DNA from: Onchocerca lupi
Taxonomy: Eukaryota; Nematoda; Chromadorea; Rhabditida; Onchocercidae
Length of the DNA stretch: 64,000 bases
Assembly (NCBI GenBank): GCA_028564675.1
Contig: JAOVVO010000024.1
Span: 62,001 to 126,000, forward strand
Direction of reading: 5' to 3'
Shown: positions 50,101 through 63,613 of the stretch, one piece after another
Position numbering within the stretch: the stretch's first letter is position 1
How the letters are laid out: every line of letters starts with the position of its first letter
Program-made: the position numbers and the translations under genes
Notes under the pieces: model-generated
What the model was told of the DNA's origin: nothing
Seen by the model: the letters and a program-made list of their open reading frames with translations, nothing else
Databases searched by the model: none

Positions 50101-53100
50101 TAGAAAATCAATCCAAATGCTTAAAAAAAATATGACCGAATGATTTTCAGACATTTTCCAATAATTCATCTTTCATGTTCCATTTCTTTTTAAACGAAAT
50201 AATAGTTGTGTTGTTTTAGAATACATTAAACTCAACTAGAATTTAGTTTTTGAGAAAGTACTGATTTTTGCTATCTCAAATGCTTGCAGTATTCCCAAAT
50301 AATTGATAGATCATATTTAGTAAATAGTATTCGTCTGAAATAGCCTCATACAGTTAATACTTTTCTTTTTTCTTTAATAAGGCCCTTTCTGGCCATATTC
50401 CGAATCTCATCTTTTCACCATTTAAATTAGTCACAAATCATAAATTGAACAAACTTCGTTTGCTTCAAGTAGTTTTACAGCAGTACACCAAATAATTCAT
50501 CAAAGATACTCAATTTATCAACTGTGAAAGTGCTCGAAAAGCAAAAACTGCAAAAAAATCATGCAATTGCTTTCGATGAAAGAGTCAATTTTTTGCTGAA
50601 ATCAGTCTTTCGTCAGAACCAAACAACTATTGCATTCAGAGATACAATTACTTGCCGAGAATGAAGCTATGCAAGTTTATCTGTTTTGAGTTCTTTCTTA
50701 CCAATTCCATCTTCTTCATCGTCTCTTCTACTTCTTCCTCTGAAAATCTCTCCGTTCTCGTAGATACTGTTTAGAAATTAGTAAATAGACTAAACAGCTT
50801 TTTTTCTTTGTTACTTTTATTGCTTCTTTTCTTCGGCAAATTTTTATCCACGATGTATATCAAAAAGATAAGTCCACTCCTCTGCTTCTTTCTAAAATTA
50901 TTACGTCTATGATACTCTCATCATTTTTGAAACCACCTTCAACTACATCTGAGAATTTTCATCGCCGAGATCTTCTTTTAGTTTTCTTCTGATTAGTTTT
51001 TCAAACAAACCTTTATTTTTTCCGAGCATTTCTTTTAAACTTGTAAGGATTCACGAGACTGTTGGAAGACAATAAATCATAAGTTCTTTTGCACACTAAA
51101 GAAATCTTACAGTCAGACATTAACAATTCCTATTAACGTTTCATTTTTTTATCAAGTCGGCTAAATTAACCTTACGCTTTATATCTATTTGATGGATTTT
51201 ACGCCAAATCTTTGCTTGTTATTATGTATTTCTTTTTTTAATGCATCATCAACTGATTGAACATTATGCACAAATATCACTCATGTAATTCTGGAACTTT
51301 GTGATTCCAACACTGACTTCTGGTCAACGAATATATGTTGTTAATTTTCGGCCTATAACCGAAATTTTGTTTAATGAAGCGTAATTTTGTGTGAAATATG
51401 TCTAGAATCTTAATAAACTTTTCCTCAACTCTCTTTCTCCTTCGAAATTTCTTCTCCATACACTTTTATATTAGAAATCCCATCACAACTAAGTAGATTT
51501 GACGGTTACAGCATATTAGAGAAGTTCACATGAACTGATCATCATGTCATGTAACTACTGGAAAATATATTGCACTGAATAATGGAAATATAATTAACTT
51601 ATGAGTTTATACTTTATCAGTTTTTTTGGCATTTTAAAATAATTAGATTTTATCCGACTAATTCAAATTCGATTAATTTTTACACATTAATCTCATTAAT
51701 CTTTTACATAGTAAGAGTCTTTCCAGAACTGTAACATGCGACGGATTAGAACCATTTGAGAATGGAATTAAAAATACAATGCAATGAATTGAAATGATTA
51801 GCCTGAATAATGGAACTGTAAAAGTAATTGTTGTTCTCTATTAAATGCCTGACATCCAATTAATTACCTTTACAAAGATCGAAGTACATGCACAACAATC
51901 ACAAATATTCATTTCATTTCATGTAAACATTTTAGTAATTTGGGAGAAAAATTAATTTTTCATTTTCTGAAATTCAAATGCCTCACTGATTTCATCGACG
52001 AAGAACAACGAGTTCCCGTTGTTGTACGTTCAGTGGCAGTAAAAGCGAGTAGAGGAAACAAAAATAATAATTCAACCGACCGAAAATTATTACTTAATTT
52101 TGATTTAGTATGATTAATTTGAAAAAGCAAGGAAATTAATGAATCCAATCTGATCAGATTGAATTTAAAAAGTCTGAAATAGTGATGCGCAAATTAAATT
52201 AATTATGCATAATGTACCTATCTATATTTCATGTACAACAAACATTTCGATTTTGTCATCATGCATCACGTTATTGGATATCTCGACTTTGGACTCTTTT
52301 ATGATATCATTAATAAGGAATTCTTTCTAAATTTGTCTAAAAACTCTACTACAGCATCTGTTTTACAGTATGAGTATGATGCTTAATATACTGCGCGCAA
52401 TGTGTTGCTATGTTGCACTACTATGGGACATAAATTCTATGCGTTATTTCAATATTATTTCGATTTCAAATCCATTCCATGATCTTTGGGGGGAAAATCG
52501 AACATTTTTTAACTGATTTGTAATCTGGTGGGATTAGAAATTGCTTCTTGCTGTTGTGAGGTCAATAGTAGTTTTTATTGGATTTATACAATATTATGCA
52601 CAATATCACGCTTGTACAATAGTAATGAATAAATGAACAATACGCAGTAAATAATAAAAGGATAATGAAAGTGTCGGATTTGCCTTTTGTGACTGTCGAT
52701 CACTGCTGTTGCTCCTGCTAAATTGTCGCTTAGACTGTTGAAATCATCTTCGAAGCTGACCGAACTGCCGCTGATACTGATTTGAAGTCACTGCTCCCTT
52801 GAAGACACTGATATTGCAGAAAATGTTCGAAGATATTGATCGAAGACATTGAATTGTGACACTGACATTATAAAAACTAGTATTGTTGATTCGAAGAGCT
52901 TCTTTTTACATGCATAATCCTTGGCGTTGCAATAGGCGGCGTTTTACAACAATCCAGACAAGTAACATGATTTACAACTTTTCAAACAACACACATGAGC
53001 TCTATCAGCAGATTGGAAGATGAAAGAAAAGCTTTTGTGCCGCGATATGGATAAGTGACTCACTTTTCTGAGAAATGTTACAAATTTCTACAGCAAATAA

Positions 53101-54359
53101 TGTTTGGATTATGTCGACATTTCGGTTTTACCAATAATGATATCATTCTTTTAATTTAAGTCTAATTCAAATTTCAATTAGATTTGCAGATTTTCAATCT
53201 ATTAAACAATTATTTTCATATCGTTCTCTAATTACTATTCAAGAGAACAAGAAAGCTCATTGTTCACTAAAAATGGTAATTGTTATTTTTAGGAATCCAG
53301 CTTCTATCATTGTTCTCACTTTATTTCTAGAGATAGATAAGTGCCAATTGAAAATTTGTAGTAATATTAATTTAGCAGAAGTTGATTTTTGAAGTTAATT
53401 CAAGATGATATGATTGGCAAAAATGGCGTTATATTGAATATCGTGACCGAACATTTATTCTGACTAAATGTATGGAGCTATTATAAAAAATGAATTTAAT
53501 ATTTCACAGTTCATCTTTTTTTATTTATTCAAGTTGAAGTTTGGCATTAATTCAAATTCTATAATTCAGTATCTTATTCATACTTTCAAAATGTTTCAAT
53601 TTAATTATGTTATTTAGGTTTCAAAGTGATACTTTATTTTAAAAATAATAACCCCCTTATCGAAGAATATATCGATGAGTTGTTTCATTCACATAAACAA
53701 TACGTTATATTCGTACTCAAGAAATTTTGACAGTTCAGAAAGTACTTTCTTTTCTGCTTTCCTCGATTTTATGATATATAATCACAATTCTCTTTGTTTG
53801 AATGATTTTGACCGTTATAAATGATGATCTTTTATGATTTCTTGTAGATAAAAATTTTTTATTTATCAAAATGAAATTTTTCTTTTCTTTCAAATTTATT
53901 GGAATTACTATTGTTTCTTTTTGAACAATTATTTGAAATACAATTTAACTCTTCTTGGCAAATTATATGTTCATAATTTTTGAACTTTATGATATTCATT
54001 TTGAAGTAAACACTAAAAAATATGCAATCTAAACCAGAATCATGCTTTCTGGCTTTTCCAACTATTTTTTTTTTTATAAATACAATGGGACGTTTTATCA
54101 AAATTAGCTTCGTTGAAATCATTTATTATTAGTATACATCACAGAAACGAAAATCTTTTGCAATATTATTTTACATCAGAATAAGTGAAATGTAGCAGAA
54201 TAAGGAAATGTACAAATAAGAAAGTTACGAACCATACTGAATATGAATCATGTACAGGATTGTACAGAAATACATTGAAGATAGGGACGAGCAGCTCGAC
54301 TGAGAATCCGCAAATTGCACAAAGTAGCATTCAATCCACTAACAACAATGCTGTAAGGT
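47176..54359. other. Gene-poor region, 7.2 kb
   Basis: Very AT-rich with many short homopolymers and no convincing gene. Minus-strand exon-like pieces occur at about 50698-50767 (YENGEIFRGRSRRDDEEDGI, with an AG before and GTAAGA after) and at about 50860-50960. Minus-strand open frames at 51277-51459 and 51960-52148 have no partners. A candidate solo LTR is listed separately. I would not call any of these genes without transcripts. Confidence 0.5.
52552..52951 (-). repeat. Candidate solo LTR, 400 bp
   Basis: The segment begins TGTTGTGAGG and ends TTTTACAACA, so its ends form the TG...CA inverted repeat TGTTGT/ACAACA. It is less AT-rich than its surroundings and has TTTTTATTGG near its left end, which on the minus strand gives CCAATAAA, as in the LTR at 2444-2854. 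The orientation is inferred from that. No target duplication was found, and no second copy in the window confirms it. Confidence 0.4.
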
Positions 54360-57300
54360 TTATAAATTTAAGTCGACTTCATTTAATTTCAGTTCAATTT
54401 TACCTATCGCAATAGTGTAAAACTCCATTTCAATATCTCGCCTGATGGGAAAACAAGAAAATTAAGTATATAATCTTACTTTCCATCGCTAAAGCCTACA
54501 CATGCTAATAAATCAGATGCTGTTGGTATAAGCTCGCTCCACAGACAATCTGAAAATTGTGATATTGGAAAAGAAATTTTCTGAAAGTCATTTAAATTAA
54601 AACGATTAAATAATATAATGCTACATGCTGTTGATGCTTTGTTTCAGTCTGTAATCTAAACCCATAAATAAATCCCAGAACAGAAAAGTTAAGCAAGTCT
54701 TCAGTTTAATTCAAAATTACCATAGAAATAAATAATTATAGAAAACAAACTTACTTCCATCATCTACATTCCATAGTCTTGCAGTACGATCAGCGGAAAC
54801 ACTCAACAGCACACGTTTCGAGATTACCTGTTGTCGTAGAAAAACAGCACAATTGACAGATTCCTCATGTCCGCGGTACTCAAGCATCATCTTCTGCTGC
54901 CTAATATCCCATAGCTGAAATATCAGAATAAATTGATCAAGGTTAAAGTTATTTTCGTCCACGTTATACTAATATTTCCTGAAAATGACTGAAATTCCTG
55001 AATGATGGTTTATTAAGTGAAGTAAATTAAAGAAGCAAAAAAAAGTGTGTTCTTCACATCATTCCATATATTTTTAAAATTTAATGATTATGCAATAAGT
55101 TTTACTGTAATTTCGCATCCATCATTGTTAAAACCATTGCTTGATGTAATACAGTAATTACCATCTGGCGAGAAATCGCAATGTGTAAGTATATGATTCT
55201 TTTTCGCGAACTGAATCGCAAGGCACAGATTGCGACTATCCCAGATTCTGCAACAGCATTCAATAAGATATGGATTCACTTCCAGATTATTAGAGCTAGA
55301 TGTGATTAAGTTTAAGTTTAACAATTCCGCACTAATTATTTATCTCCGTTTGTTGATATTGAGAGATTTTTTATAAATTTTATAAGATACGGAGAGAAGA
55401 AAGCTGTAGAAGAAGTGGAAATTAGAAATTCAGAAAGCTTACTTTAGTTGTTTGTCTTCTGAAGACTGGGCAAGTAGATTATTCAGACTGCAGTGTGATA
55501 TATGAGTCACCTGCAATTTATACATCCTTCATCACTAGAATGATTCAGTGGGAAATTACAAAGAATTTGCATTTTTTGAATGAAATCGAATTTTTATCCT
55601 AATATAGAAGATTAAGATTAATAAAAGGAGACAGCTCATTGCTAAACTTTAATTTATGAATGAAAAACAAATGACTACCAAGTTCCTGGAATGATGAGCA
55701 GCATATAAGCAAGTACCCGTTTCAAGATCCCATAGTCGCAAGGTAGCATCTCGTGCTCCCGAGATAAATCTCATTTCTGCAATTTTGGTATTATAATTTC
55801 ACAAACTTGACTTTTTTTTTTGTTTCTAGAAATATTTTATCTTTCTAAAGAGTTCTCTCTGAAAGAGTCTACGCGCTAAATGATATGCATTGCTCACGAT
55901 CAACCATCACCACTCCACCAATGCTCATCTGATGTCCCGAGAAAATGCGTAAAGTATTCGGACTATCGAATTTCCATAGTCTGATTTGGGAATCTCTTGA
56001 TCCGCTGAGAATAAAATGCTTTGCAAATGTATTTTGATATCCAATCTGTAAATAATTCATTTAGATGAATTCAGAAATGACCTTTGAATTTCCTTTTTAG
56101 TTCAAGAGAATACATGAGAAAGCATCATTCGTTAGTCTTTTTTCTTCGTGAGACGTATAATTCTAATATCACTTGCGTTAAATGTGAATCAAACGATACG
56201 TGTGCTTTTGATGTGGATTACAAAGGCGAACGAGGATTGTACGCGTCTATCAGTATGCACATTCATATTCACGTGTGGGTGACGTGTTGTTGTAGCGTGC
56301 ATATTGAACAATTCAATAAAACACGTGTATTGTTGGAGAAAAGCAAATAATTTCATCATTAGCAAGTGATGAATATTGCTCGAGTTTGTCGAAGAAAATA
56401 AATCTCAAGCAAATAAATTTAGTTTCAAGAGAAAGCGGCAAATTTCTGATTCATAATTTGATCGGAAAGTTACACATATCGTTTACAGTAATAGAAAGAA
56501 AGCATGCGTACTGCCAGTTCTTTCGTAAGTCCTAATAGTTGGCAACGACTTTATGGGGAAAATTCTAGACGTTGGATTTTGACGTATTATGCAATCCTAG
56601 AATAGATTATCCGGGAGAACAACATTTATGTACCTTGGTGATTTCCTTCTCGTGACCGTGCCATCGAAGAAGGCACTTCCCCGTGTCTGTATTGTTAAGC
56701 GCTATAAACTGTAACATATTTCACTAATTAATTATATCTAAAAATTTTTCCTGAAATGAGTTCCAATAATGTATTAAAACATAACATCATTAAAAGAGTG
56801 TACCTTATCACGGCCTCCGCTAAGTACTATGCCAGGCCTTACTGTTGCCAATGCTCCAATGGCATCACTATGGACAGGAGCTCGTACGATTGGATGTTTT
56901 TCCTCGATCTCTGATAAACTTCTGGATCTAAACAAATTTTTTAAAGTTCCTAGTCTTATTTATGTGAGACAAGCCAGAACTGATAATTAAGCAATATAAA
57001 TATGGCACTATTTTTAAGGTTAAACTGTAAGTACAAATTGCCTGAACTCTACTGGTGGTCAAATAATGACAGTATCATTTAGGATTTCTGAAATTCCGAA
57101 GATACAGATCTACTGTGATATACATCAATAAAGTACCGAATCAAGTTTTTCGAAATAATTAATAAACTCTACAAATTCTGAATTGCCAACTCTCAATTCA
57201 CTGATTTATCAGTGAAATTCATACAACCAGGATAAAAAAGTTTCTCTAAATAAATTTATTTGGAAAATTTATACATTTTGATATTAGGAGTAAACCACGT

Positions 57301-57402
57301 AGTCCACTTCTGTAGTTTTGAGAAGTCCGCTTCGGTTCTTGATGAAGATGGATGTAATTCGGATGGGTCCTGTGTAGGTAAATGAGTATAGCCGTTGCCC
57401 AT
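54360..57402 (-). CDS. wdr-31: WDR31-like WD40-repeat protein
   Basis: Ten exons on the minus strand: 57402-57299, 56927-56804, 56708-56634, 56045-55898, 55776-55679, 55510-55443, 55247-55106, 54914-54755, 54549-54480 and 54441-54360; 356 residues (human WDR31 367). Phases fit throughout. WD repeats are clear: VLSGGRDK, WHGHEKEITK, ILSGSRDSQIRLWKFD, FISGARDATLRLWDLE, LLAQSSEDKQLKIWDSR, ITSSNGFNNDGCEITLWDIR and VSADRTARLWN. The NGFxxxGCE block is particular to WDR31. In C. elegans WDR-31 works at cilia, affecting intraflagellar transport and the BBSome. The start MGNGYT fits an N-myristoylation signal, also seen in the human protein (MGxxxS). The last exon may instead splice at 54405, changing the final residues. 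Confidence 0.92.
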
Positions 57403-58271
57403 TATAGAATAGAAAAGGAATTTCAACATTCAGTGAAAATTACCAATAAACTATGCATTAATGCTCATTCCATTCTTTCCTGGAATGAGTATCCGATTAT
57501 TGATAGTGATTAATAATAAGCATGTATCAATCGATAAGAGACAAATCAATCATTAAATGTAGCAAAAACCTGCGCTTAACTAAGTGCAGTTGGTTTAGCA
57601 TGCATGCATGCCTTCTACTGTTTTGCTAAGAATCTCACACTGCATGCAGATTGAGTGATTCGAAATTGGAGATACCTGGATTAAGAGCCATTAGTTGGTG
57701 TACATTGTTTAAAATAGATTCAGAAATAAGAACAGTTGTGCAAAACATTTGAAAGTTTAATTTCGTAATCATGTGATCCGAATAATATTTCAATGTTGCA
57801 TTTACGAAGAATACATATCGCTAAACTTGGTTGATCGGCTTCGGAATTTAGAATGCTATATCCATGTTCCTCTCAACTAATCATTATCAGTTTCAAATAT
57901 TTTTAAAATAAATATTATAAATATTTGCATGCGATTTCTCACTATTGAATGTAATTGATTGGAATGCACATGCACATTAATCAATCAACTGCTGAGATCA
58001 ATTTCAACAGTAAAGTTAGATTGCTGGATAAATACCCAAATAAATGCTATCTAATTTCTGTTAATGTGATTGTAAGTCTTTAAAGACAAAGTGGAAATTA
58101 AATTGATATTCATCAAATGTATTCAGTGAGAAGGTAAATGTCAGCATTATAAAGGTGCTGTAACTTCATTCTAATGGAGAAAGGTGGATGTTTAGATATA
58201 CCTATATTTATAGTAAATGAAACATTTCAAATACCGGTATCTGATAGAAAACTTTTGATAATTTAATATAA
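57403..58271. other. Upstream region of the WDR31 gene
   Basis: AT-rich region without coding exons. Contains a 9-bp hairpin at 57464-57489 (CTCATTCCA, 8-base loop, TGGAATGAG). No X-box-like site was seen in the first 500 bases upstream of the start codon. Confidence 0.55.
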
Positions 58272-58402
58272 ATGTTAGCAGCATTTCCATGGATACCTTT
58301 AACAACTAAACAGCCAACGTACAACGATGGTTTCGCATAAAAAAACAGTTGAAGATTAACTTCTCATCAGTAAAGGTATCCATGGAAATACTACTGACAT
58401 TA
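58272..58402. mobile_element. Foldback/MITE-like element with 31-bp terminal inverted repeats
   Basis: The arms 58272-58302 and 58372-58402 are inverted copies with three mismatches; the inner 19 bases, ATTTCCATGGATACCTTTA, match exactly. They enclose 69 bases. Size and structure fit a MITE, but a clear target duplication is lacking. CCATGG-centred cores also resemble the RFX X-box (one or two mismatches). Confidence 0.55.
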
Positions 58403-58761
58403 TCTCCAAATACATATTCTGGATAATAAAGTGACCATGTTGAATTATTTAACAATCATTGTAATCAGCTGTGTAAGAGTGAAGTTGAGTATAAAAACTA
58501 TCTTGTGTCAATTCATGTTGCAGTAGCCATGTTTATATTTGTGTTTGGGTACATAAATTAAGTTATAATGATAATGACAGCTAATTAGTAGGAAGGTGAT
58601 ATCATCACGCAATCGATTTAGTATGGAATGATTGGATAGCTAGTACTGTAAGCATCTATCAAGTTCATATTCGATTGTAAAAACATATTCTAAACGAGCA
58701 CTTCTGTACTAATCAGATCGTCATAAAAACAAAGAACCAATTTTGTGATGATTTTGTTGCA

Positions 58762-59226
58762 GACTGCAGTCCGCATGATGGCCTGCAAGAAGTTCATAAC
58801 GAGATGAGATGGCTTCTTCATAAAACATGTGATTCATAGGCTATGATTCACAGCAAACATGCCATCGAATTCAGCAGAAGCAAAATATCTTCCCTCCAAG
58901 AAGCACAAGAAAAGTTCGAATAGGCTGGAAAGAAAGTTCAATGGCTTGGAAGTCTTGAAATGCACTTGGAACCACAGTGAACGAAAAGTTTCGGAATTTC
59001 TTGGCTTATTCTGGAGTACAAAGCTAATGTTATCTTCCTTGAATTGCAAACTAATTTGAAAAATGGAGCTGTGCTTTTCACTGAAAGCCAATTGTTCTCA
59101 ATTATTGCTTTAAATATGGACGCAGCTATCATATTCATTATTGAAGAAAACAAATTATTAGAGTTACAATTCAATTGTGAATATAAAGACGCTCAGTTAC
59201 ATTATCTATTACACTTCTACTGGTAA
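58762..59226 (+). pseudogene. Probable pseudogene with three in-frame stops
   Basis: A single reading frame of 155 codons runs from a TTGTTGCAG acceptor to TAA at 59224-59226, interrupted only by TAG (58837), TAG (58921) and TGA (58978). It reads like protein: DCSPHDGLQEVHNEMRWLLH, AIEFSRSKISSLQEAQEKFE, then after the last stop 81 open codons including LLELQFNCEYKDAQLHYLLH. A strong donor GTAAGA follows at 59222, and a phase-matched terminal exon at about 59740-59834 could extend it. The first part has a coiled, spectrin-like look. The family is not identified. Confidence 0.4.
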
Positions 59227-59234
59227 GATTGTAA

Positions 59235-61053
59235 ATTGTCATAATAAAAAGCTAAAAAAATTATCAGAAGCGAGTTGCAATTAACAGAAACAATTTAAGC
59301 ATTTTGATGAGAAAGTCATTAGCACTGTTAAAATGTAGTTTCAAATGACAATAAGTTAACGGACCATTTGTCATTTTAAAATGGATATGCAAAATTAGAA
59401 ACACTTTTATTTAGTTTGCTTTATTTTGGCTATTAATAGAAAAAAAAAAGCTCCGTTTGAATCATTAAAGATGACTGAATGCTGCAAGTGAATGCATAAA
59501 TAATGTAGTTGCTATGGAAATAATTCACATATTCGCTTTTCATCTAGGAAAGAAACGTTTGAATTCTTAATCGATCAAATTATAAAGTAATTTTGTTTTC
59601 TGAGCTTCAACAAATTTGCAAATGATAACTTGGTGATATAAGCTTATGGAGAGGACTAATTAATAAAGAGAGAAGAAATAATTACAAAAGTGTTGTTAAT
59701 CCAATTTATACTTTAATATTTGTTTTTTATTGAACAGGGAACATCAGAAATCACAAAATATTTTGTACTTCTACAACAATGACTCTTTCCTTTTCTCATC
59801 GCAGAATTCCAAACATCATTTAATCAAGTCATAGATCTTCTTAATCAGTTAATGCAGATGATTAACCTTTGTATTACGTAATCACTTGGTGGGTAATTTG
59901 AAACAATCTCAGTATTTCATCCCTGTGCATACTCGTTCTGTGATCTCTTTCTCAACACAATAAATATTAATTAATCGCTTAATGGCCAACTTTTCTGCCA
60001 GTTCTGATCGAATATTCTACACTTAAAGTTCCTTATCATCTTGAATGTATCGTTTTTTAATATCAACATTAGTATAGCGTTGTTTTATAAGTTCTTTTTG
60101 TTATTTCCAAACTTATAATATGTCAAAATGGAATTTATCGATGATGAAACGACATGCCAAGCAAAAAAAATGCTCTTCTAACAATGCATTTTCCTTCTCT
60201 CTTTTTGTCAGATATGCAATCATTTCAGTAAGCGAATAATATTCTATACTAAATTTGAAATTCAAACAAACGAATTTGAATTTTGAAATTCAAAGTTTGG
60301 CACTTTTCGGGACTTTTCAAATGTTTTTTGAAAATTTTCGTTGTTTAGACTGCCTATTCATTATTCGCAGTCCATAATATTTGAAATCGAAGTTTACGTG
60401 GCTTAATCATAATAATTAAATTCTTCAGATTTTTGTGAAAGCACAATGACGCATTTCAAAGGACTACGAATATATATTTTGATGTTTATAAAAGAACATT
60501 CAATGCAATGGCTGGTAAATTTCGTTGCAGAATTTCTTAGAGATAAGATTTTTCACTTGTGTGCTCTTAATTCTAACAATGCAGGTATTGAGGAACTTTC
60601 ACGACAACCAAATATCATTAATCGGAAGTGGAAAGTATTTTAAGGTTGATCTAAATAATACTTTTTCTTTGGTGGGAACATGTTTCTCAAGTGTTTTGCG
60701 TCTGTTTCGAATATTTATCGGCTTCTTAAAAGAACTCTTTTTAATGCTACAAGTGGTATAATGTAGTATACCAAAATATGAAATAAAGTTTGGCTTCCAA
60801 TAACTGCTAATTAATACTGCTAGTAGAAATCTACAAGATATCAAGGAGAAAGGCATTGAATATTTTAATGAACTGTTATTCTTATGCAAATAACTTACAT
60901 ATTTTCAGCCAGATAATGAATCAATAATTTGTTCATTCGAATAAAATTCATCTGCTAATTCTCTTAACAAGATTTGTGGCATTGCTTATGAAAAAGTAAT
61001 TATGTTAAATTTTAGAAAAGACCAGAAAAGGTCAGCAATAACTCTTTTTTAAG
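59235..61053. other. Mostly non-coding, weak exon-like pieces
   Basis: The only coding-like stretch besides 59740-59834 is 60525-60761 (+), a 78-codon frame with VLRNFHDNQISLIGSGKYFK and hydrophobic flanks. It has no start context or partner exon. The remainder is AT-rich. Confidence 0.35.
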
Positions 61054-61255
61054 GTCGTCACAGACAAAAGATCGAAGCATTTTCAATTTCAAAAAAATAA
61101 AAATTTATGCGCGAAAGGATGGTTCATTGCTGATGGAACTCCGTGATAGCGGTATATTACGGTACAAAGGACCTCCTCCTTCATCAAAACCTTTCATGCC
61201 GCACATTTTCAATTCACCCATTCATCGTCGATCGTCTTCAGATATTGTGCTATAA
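61054..61255 (+). CDS. Possible terminal exon, unrecognised
   Basis: After TTTTTTAAG (61045-61053), a frame runs 67 codons to TAA at 61253-61255, with MELRDSGILRYKGPPPSSKP and a basic, serine-rich end SPIHRRSSSDIVL. The tail resembles a cytoplasmic or regulatory C-terminus. No upstream exon could be tied to it. An overlapping open frame, 61143-61352, exists in another phase, so this call is weak. Confidence 0.3.
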
Positions 61256-61757
61256 CCAGTCTTTCATTTATTCAAATTACGGTGCCGCCTTTGATTTCTT
61301 TGACAAGAAACTTTTTGCTAATATCTTGAAAATATTTGGAAAAATATTCTGAAAGCAGTTAATAGTAGTTTGTAAGCGAATCCTTGCTAAAAATAAGTAA
61401 TTTATAAGCACCGATGAATTATTCTGAAATTACTTTTGCCATCAACAAGTGGTAGATAAATTTTTCGGAAGTTTTTAATTCAAATTCATGCGACCGCTTA
61501 ATAAATGAATACCATAGAAGCATATACACAATAACAATTGGAGATAATTACCGAATAAAGTACTAATTATAATAAAATTTTAAGACCATGTTATAATCAA
61601 TCATCTCAACATTACTGATCACCTTGTTCATTCAAGCGTGCATTTTGTCTTCCTTTAAAAAAATGCATTTTTTAGTTGGGCGGAAGGTGCTTTCGTTTTC
61701 TTCGTGAGATTCAGCAATTTGATAACTTTCTGGTAGCATGTAACCGTGTCTCCATTA

Positions 61758-62280
61758 CTATTCGCGATGTCGCCAATCCATCAGATCGTCCTTGAACACA
61801 ATCGATGCTTCACAATCTTCACACTTGGACATTAACTGTCGAGAAATTTGTTATAAATGAATATCAAAAAATGTAAGACCTTGAATTTTATTCTGCTAGC
61901 ATGCCTACAGCACTGTTATCTATAAATATACACACATAATAACAATCATTTTAGTCATACTTTAGCCAAATATGGCTACCAAAGTTGAAGCAAGAAAAAA
62001 TATACAGAAATTTAGATAGAAAACAAATTTGCAGTAATCCTTAATTTCCATCAACCAGCTATATTCTCAAAAATTTTTCTATTTTGACCAGGAATTCTTT
62101 GTTAACAGTGTCAGGAAATGCATACAAGAGGATAGTTCCAGTTCTTTCAGCTAATTTCAATCGTAGCAAAGCATTTTCAGTATCATTAATTGTGTAAAGT
62201 TTAAAATATATATTAGAAAGAGAAGAATGTAAAAAGATAAAATTGTGGTATAAAGGTAAATTGGGGAGTTGCCATTGCAA
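61758..62280 (-). CDS. Possible 3' end of a minus-strand gene, unrecognised
   Basis: Two exon-like pieces fit in phase 0: one ending at 62089 (donor GTCAAA; includes TINDTENALLRLKLAERTGT and LLYAFPDTVNKEFL), and 61835-61758 (LMSKCEDCEASIVFKDDLMD, then WRHRE and stop), behind a CGACAG acceptor. The last exon has a CxxC...H pattern like half a zinc finger. The start of the first piece and all upstream exons are unclear; the frame is open up to 62280. Confidence 0.35.
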
Positions 62281-63613
62281 TCGGTTGTCCTATCTATGTC
62301 TCAAATCGCAATGTTTAATTGTCAACATCAATCGTCGAAGTAACCTTCAATTTGAATTTCATATCACTTTTTCACTAATAGTACGGTTAAAACTCCCATT
62401 TTGAACTTTTGACTAAAAGAGGAATTTAATTTGTTTGTTAAGTCACTGGAAAGATGTTTATCGGAGAAATATCCAGCTTGAACTTCCCATCTAGTCGTTG
62501 TTAATTGTTGGCCTTTTAACAACTCTTTCTTTATTTTCAATCATTATATTAATACAATAACATTTTGTTTATTTCTTATTTATTTAGATATGTATTGGTT
62601 CACTATAACTACAGCAAATTCTTTGTAAAACTTCAAAATTGCCTAATCACGGACTTCGCCTGTGAACATCAATTAATTGCAACAGATTACAGCGATAATT
62701 TTGAAAAAGACAAGTTTATTAATTTGTCATAAGGTATAAATAGCTTGGGATTGTTGTAATAAGAAGCATTTATTTATGGTAGATCCATTTTATGAATTAA
62801 AGCAATGAATCATGCAATTGTACAAGTACGAAATGTCGCTAGACTTTATTTAGATATGTATTCATAAAATTCTTTTTTTTTTTTTTTTCAATTCTCCAGT
62901 TTAAATATCATTTCTAAGAAAGTAAAATTATATTAATATTGTTCTGTGCTGCAATCATCTTTTCTATTCTGATCGTGTCCAAAATCTATCTTTTTAGGTT
63001 ATCATTATACACAATTCACATGAATATTTATTTCTAAAAGCGATTTTTAATCATTATTATTTAATTTTACTTTTGCAAATTATTCTTTTAGAGATATTTG
63101 CGAAAGAATTGCTAGGTAATTTTTAAGCAGATGTTAACGATAGCCGAATTGAAAAAGTTTATTTCGTTTTACGACAAACAGCTGGACATGTAAGTAGGAA
63201 CGGGAACATAAGACGTGAAAGAAATAGTGCGTAGCGAACTTCAAAGCCATTACCGTGTCCCATTCTTTTCAAATTGGTCATTTTTGATGATTGAAATGAA
63301 TCTTCCCCAAATTTCATAGGCGCTTACTGTTTGTTTAGTGCCATTTGTAGTAGACAACTTGGCGATGCAGCTGGATGGGAGATGATGACAAATTCTATCA
63401 ATCGCATAATAAATGGCGACAATGAAATTTTTAGAGACGTGGGAGCGTAACGGATTGATCAGAACTTCACCCATAAATTAATTTATGGGAATCAAATCAT
63501 TCAGCCGCGATGGACCAAATTATAGTACGACTGTTTCCAATCCCTTTTTATCTAATGTGGTATCAGCCCATAGTTGACACACTTGTTTAATTTATTTAAT
63601 TAGTTATACTCAT
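62281..63613. other. No clear gene
   Basis: AT-rich apart from 63180-63480, which is less so and carries a minus-strand open frame of 74 codons (63250-63474) with RICHHLPSSCIAKLSTTNGT. The opposite strand is also partly open there. No splice sites or family support a call. Confidence 0.4.
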
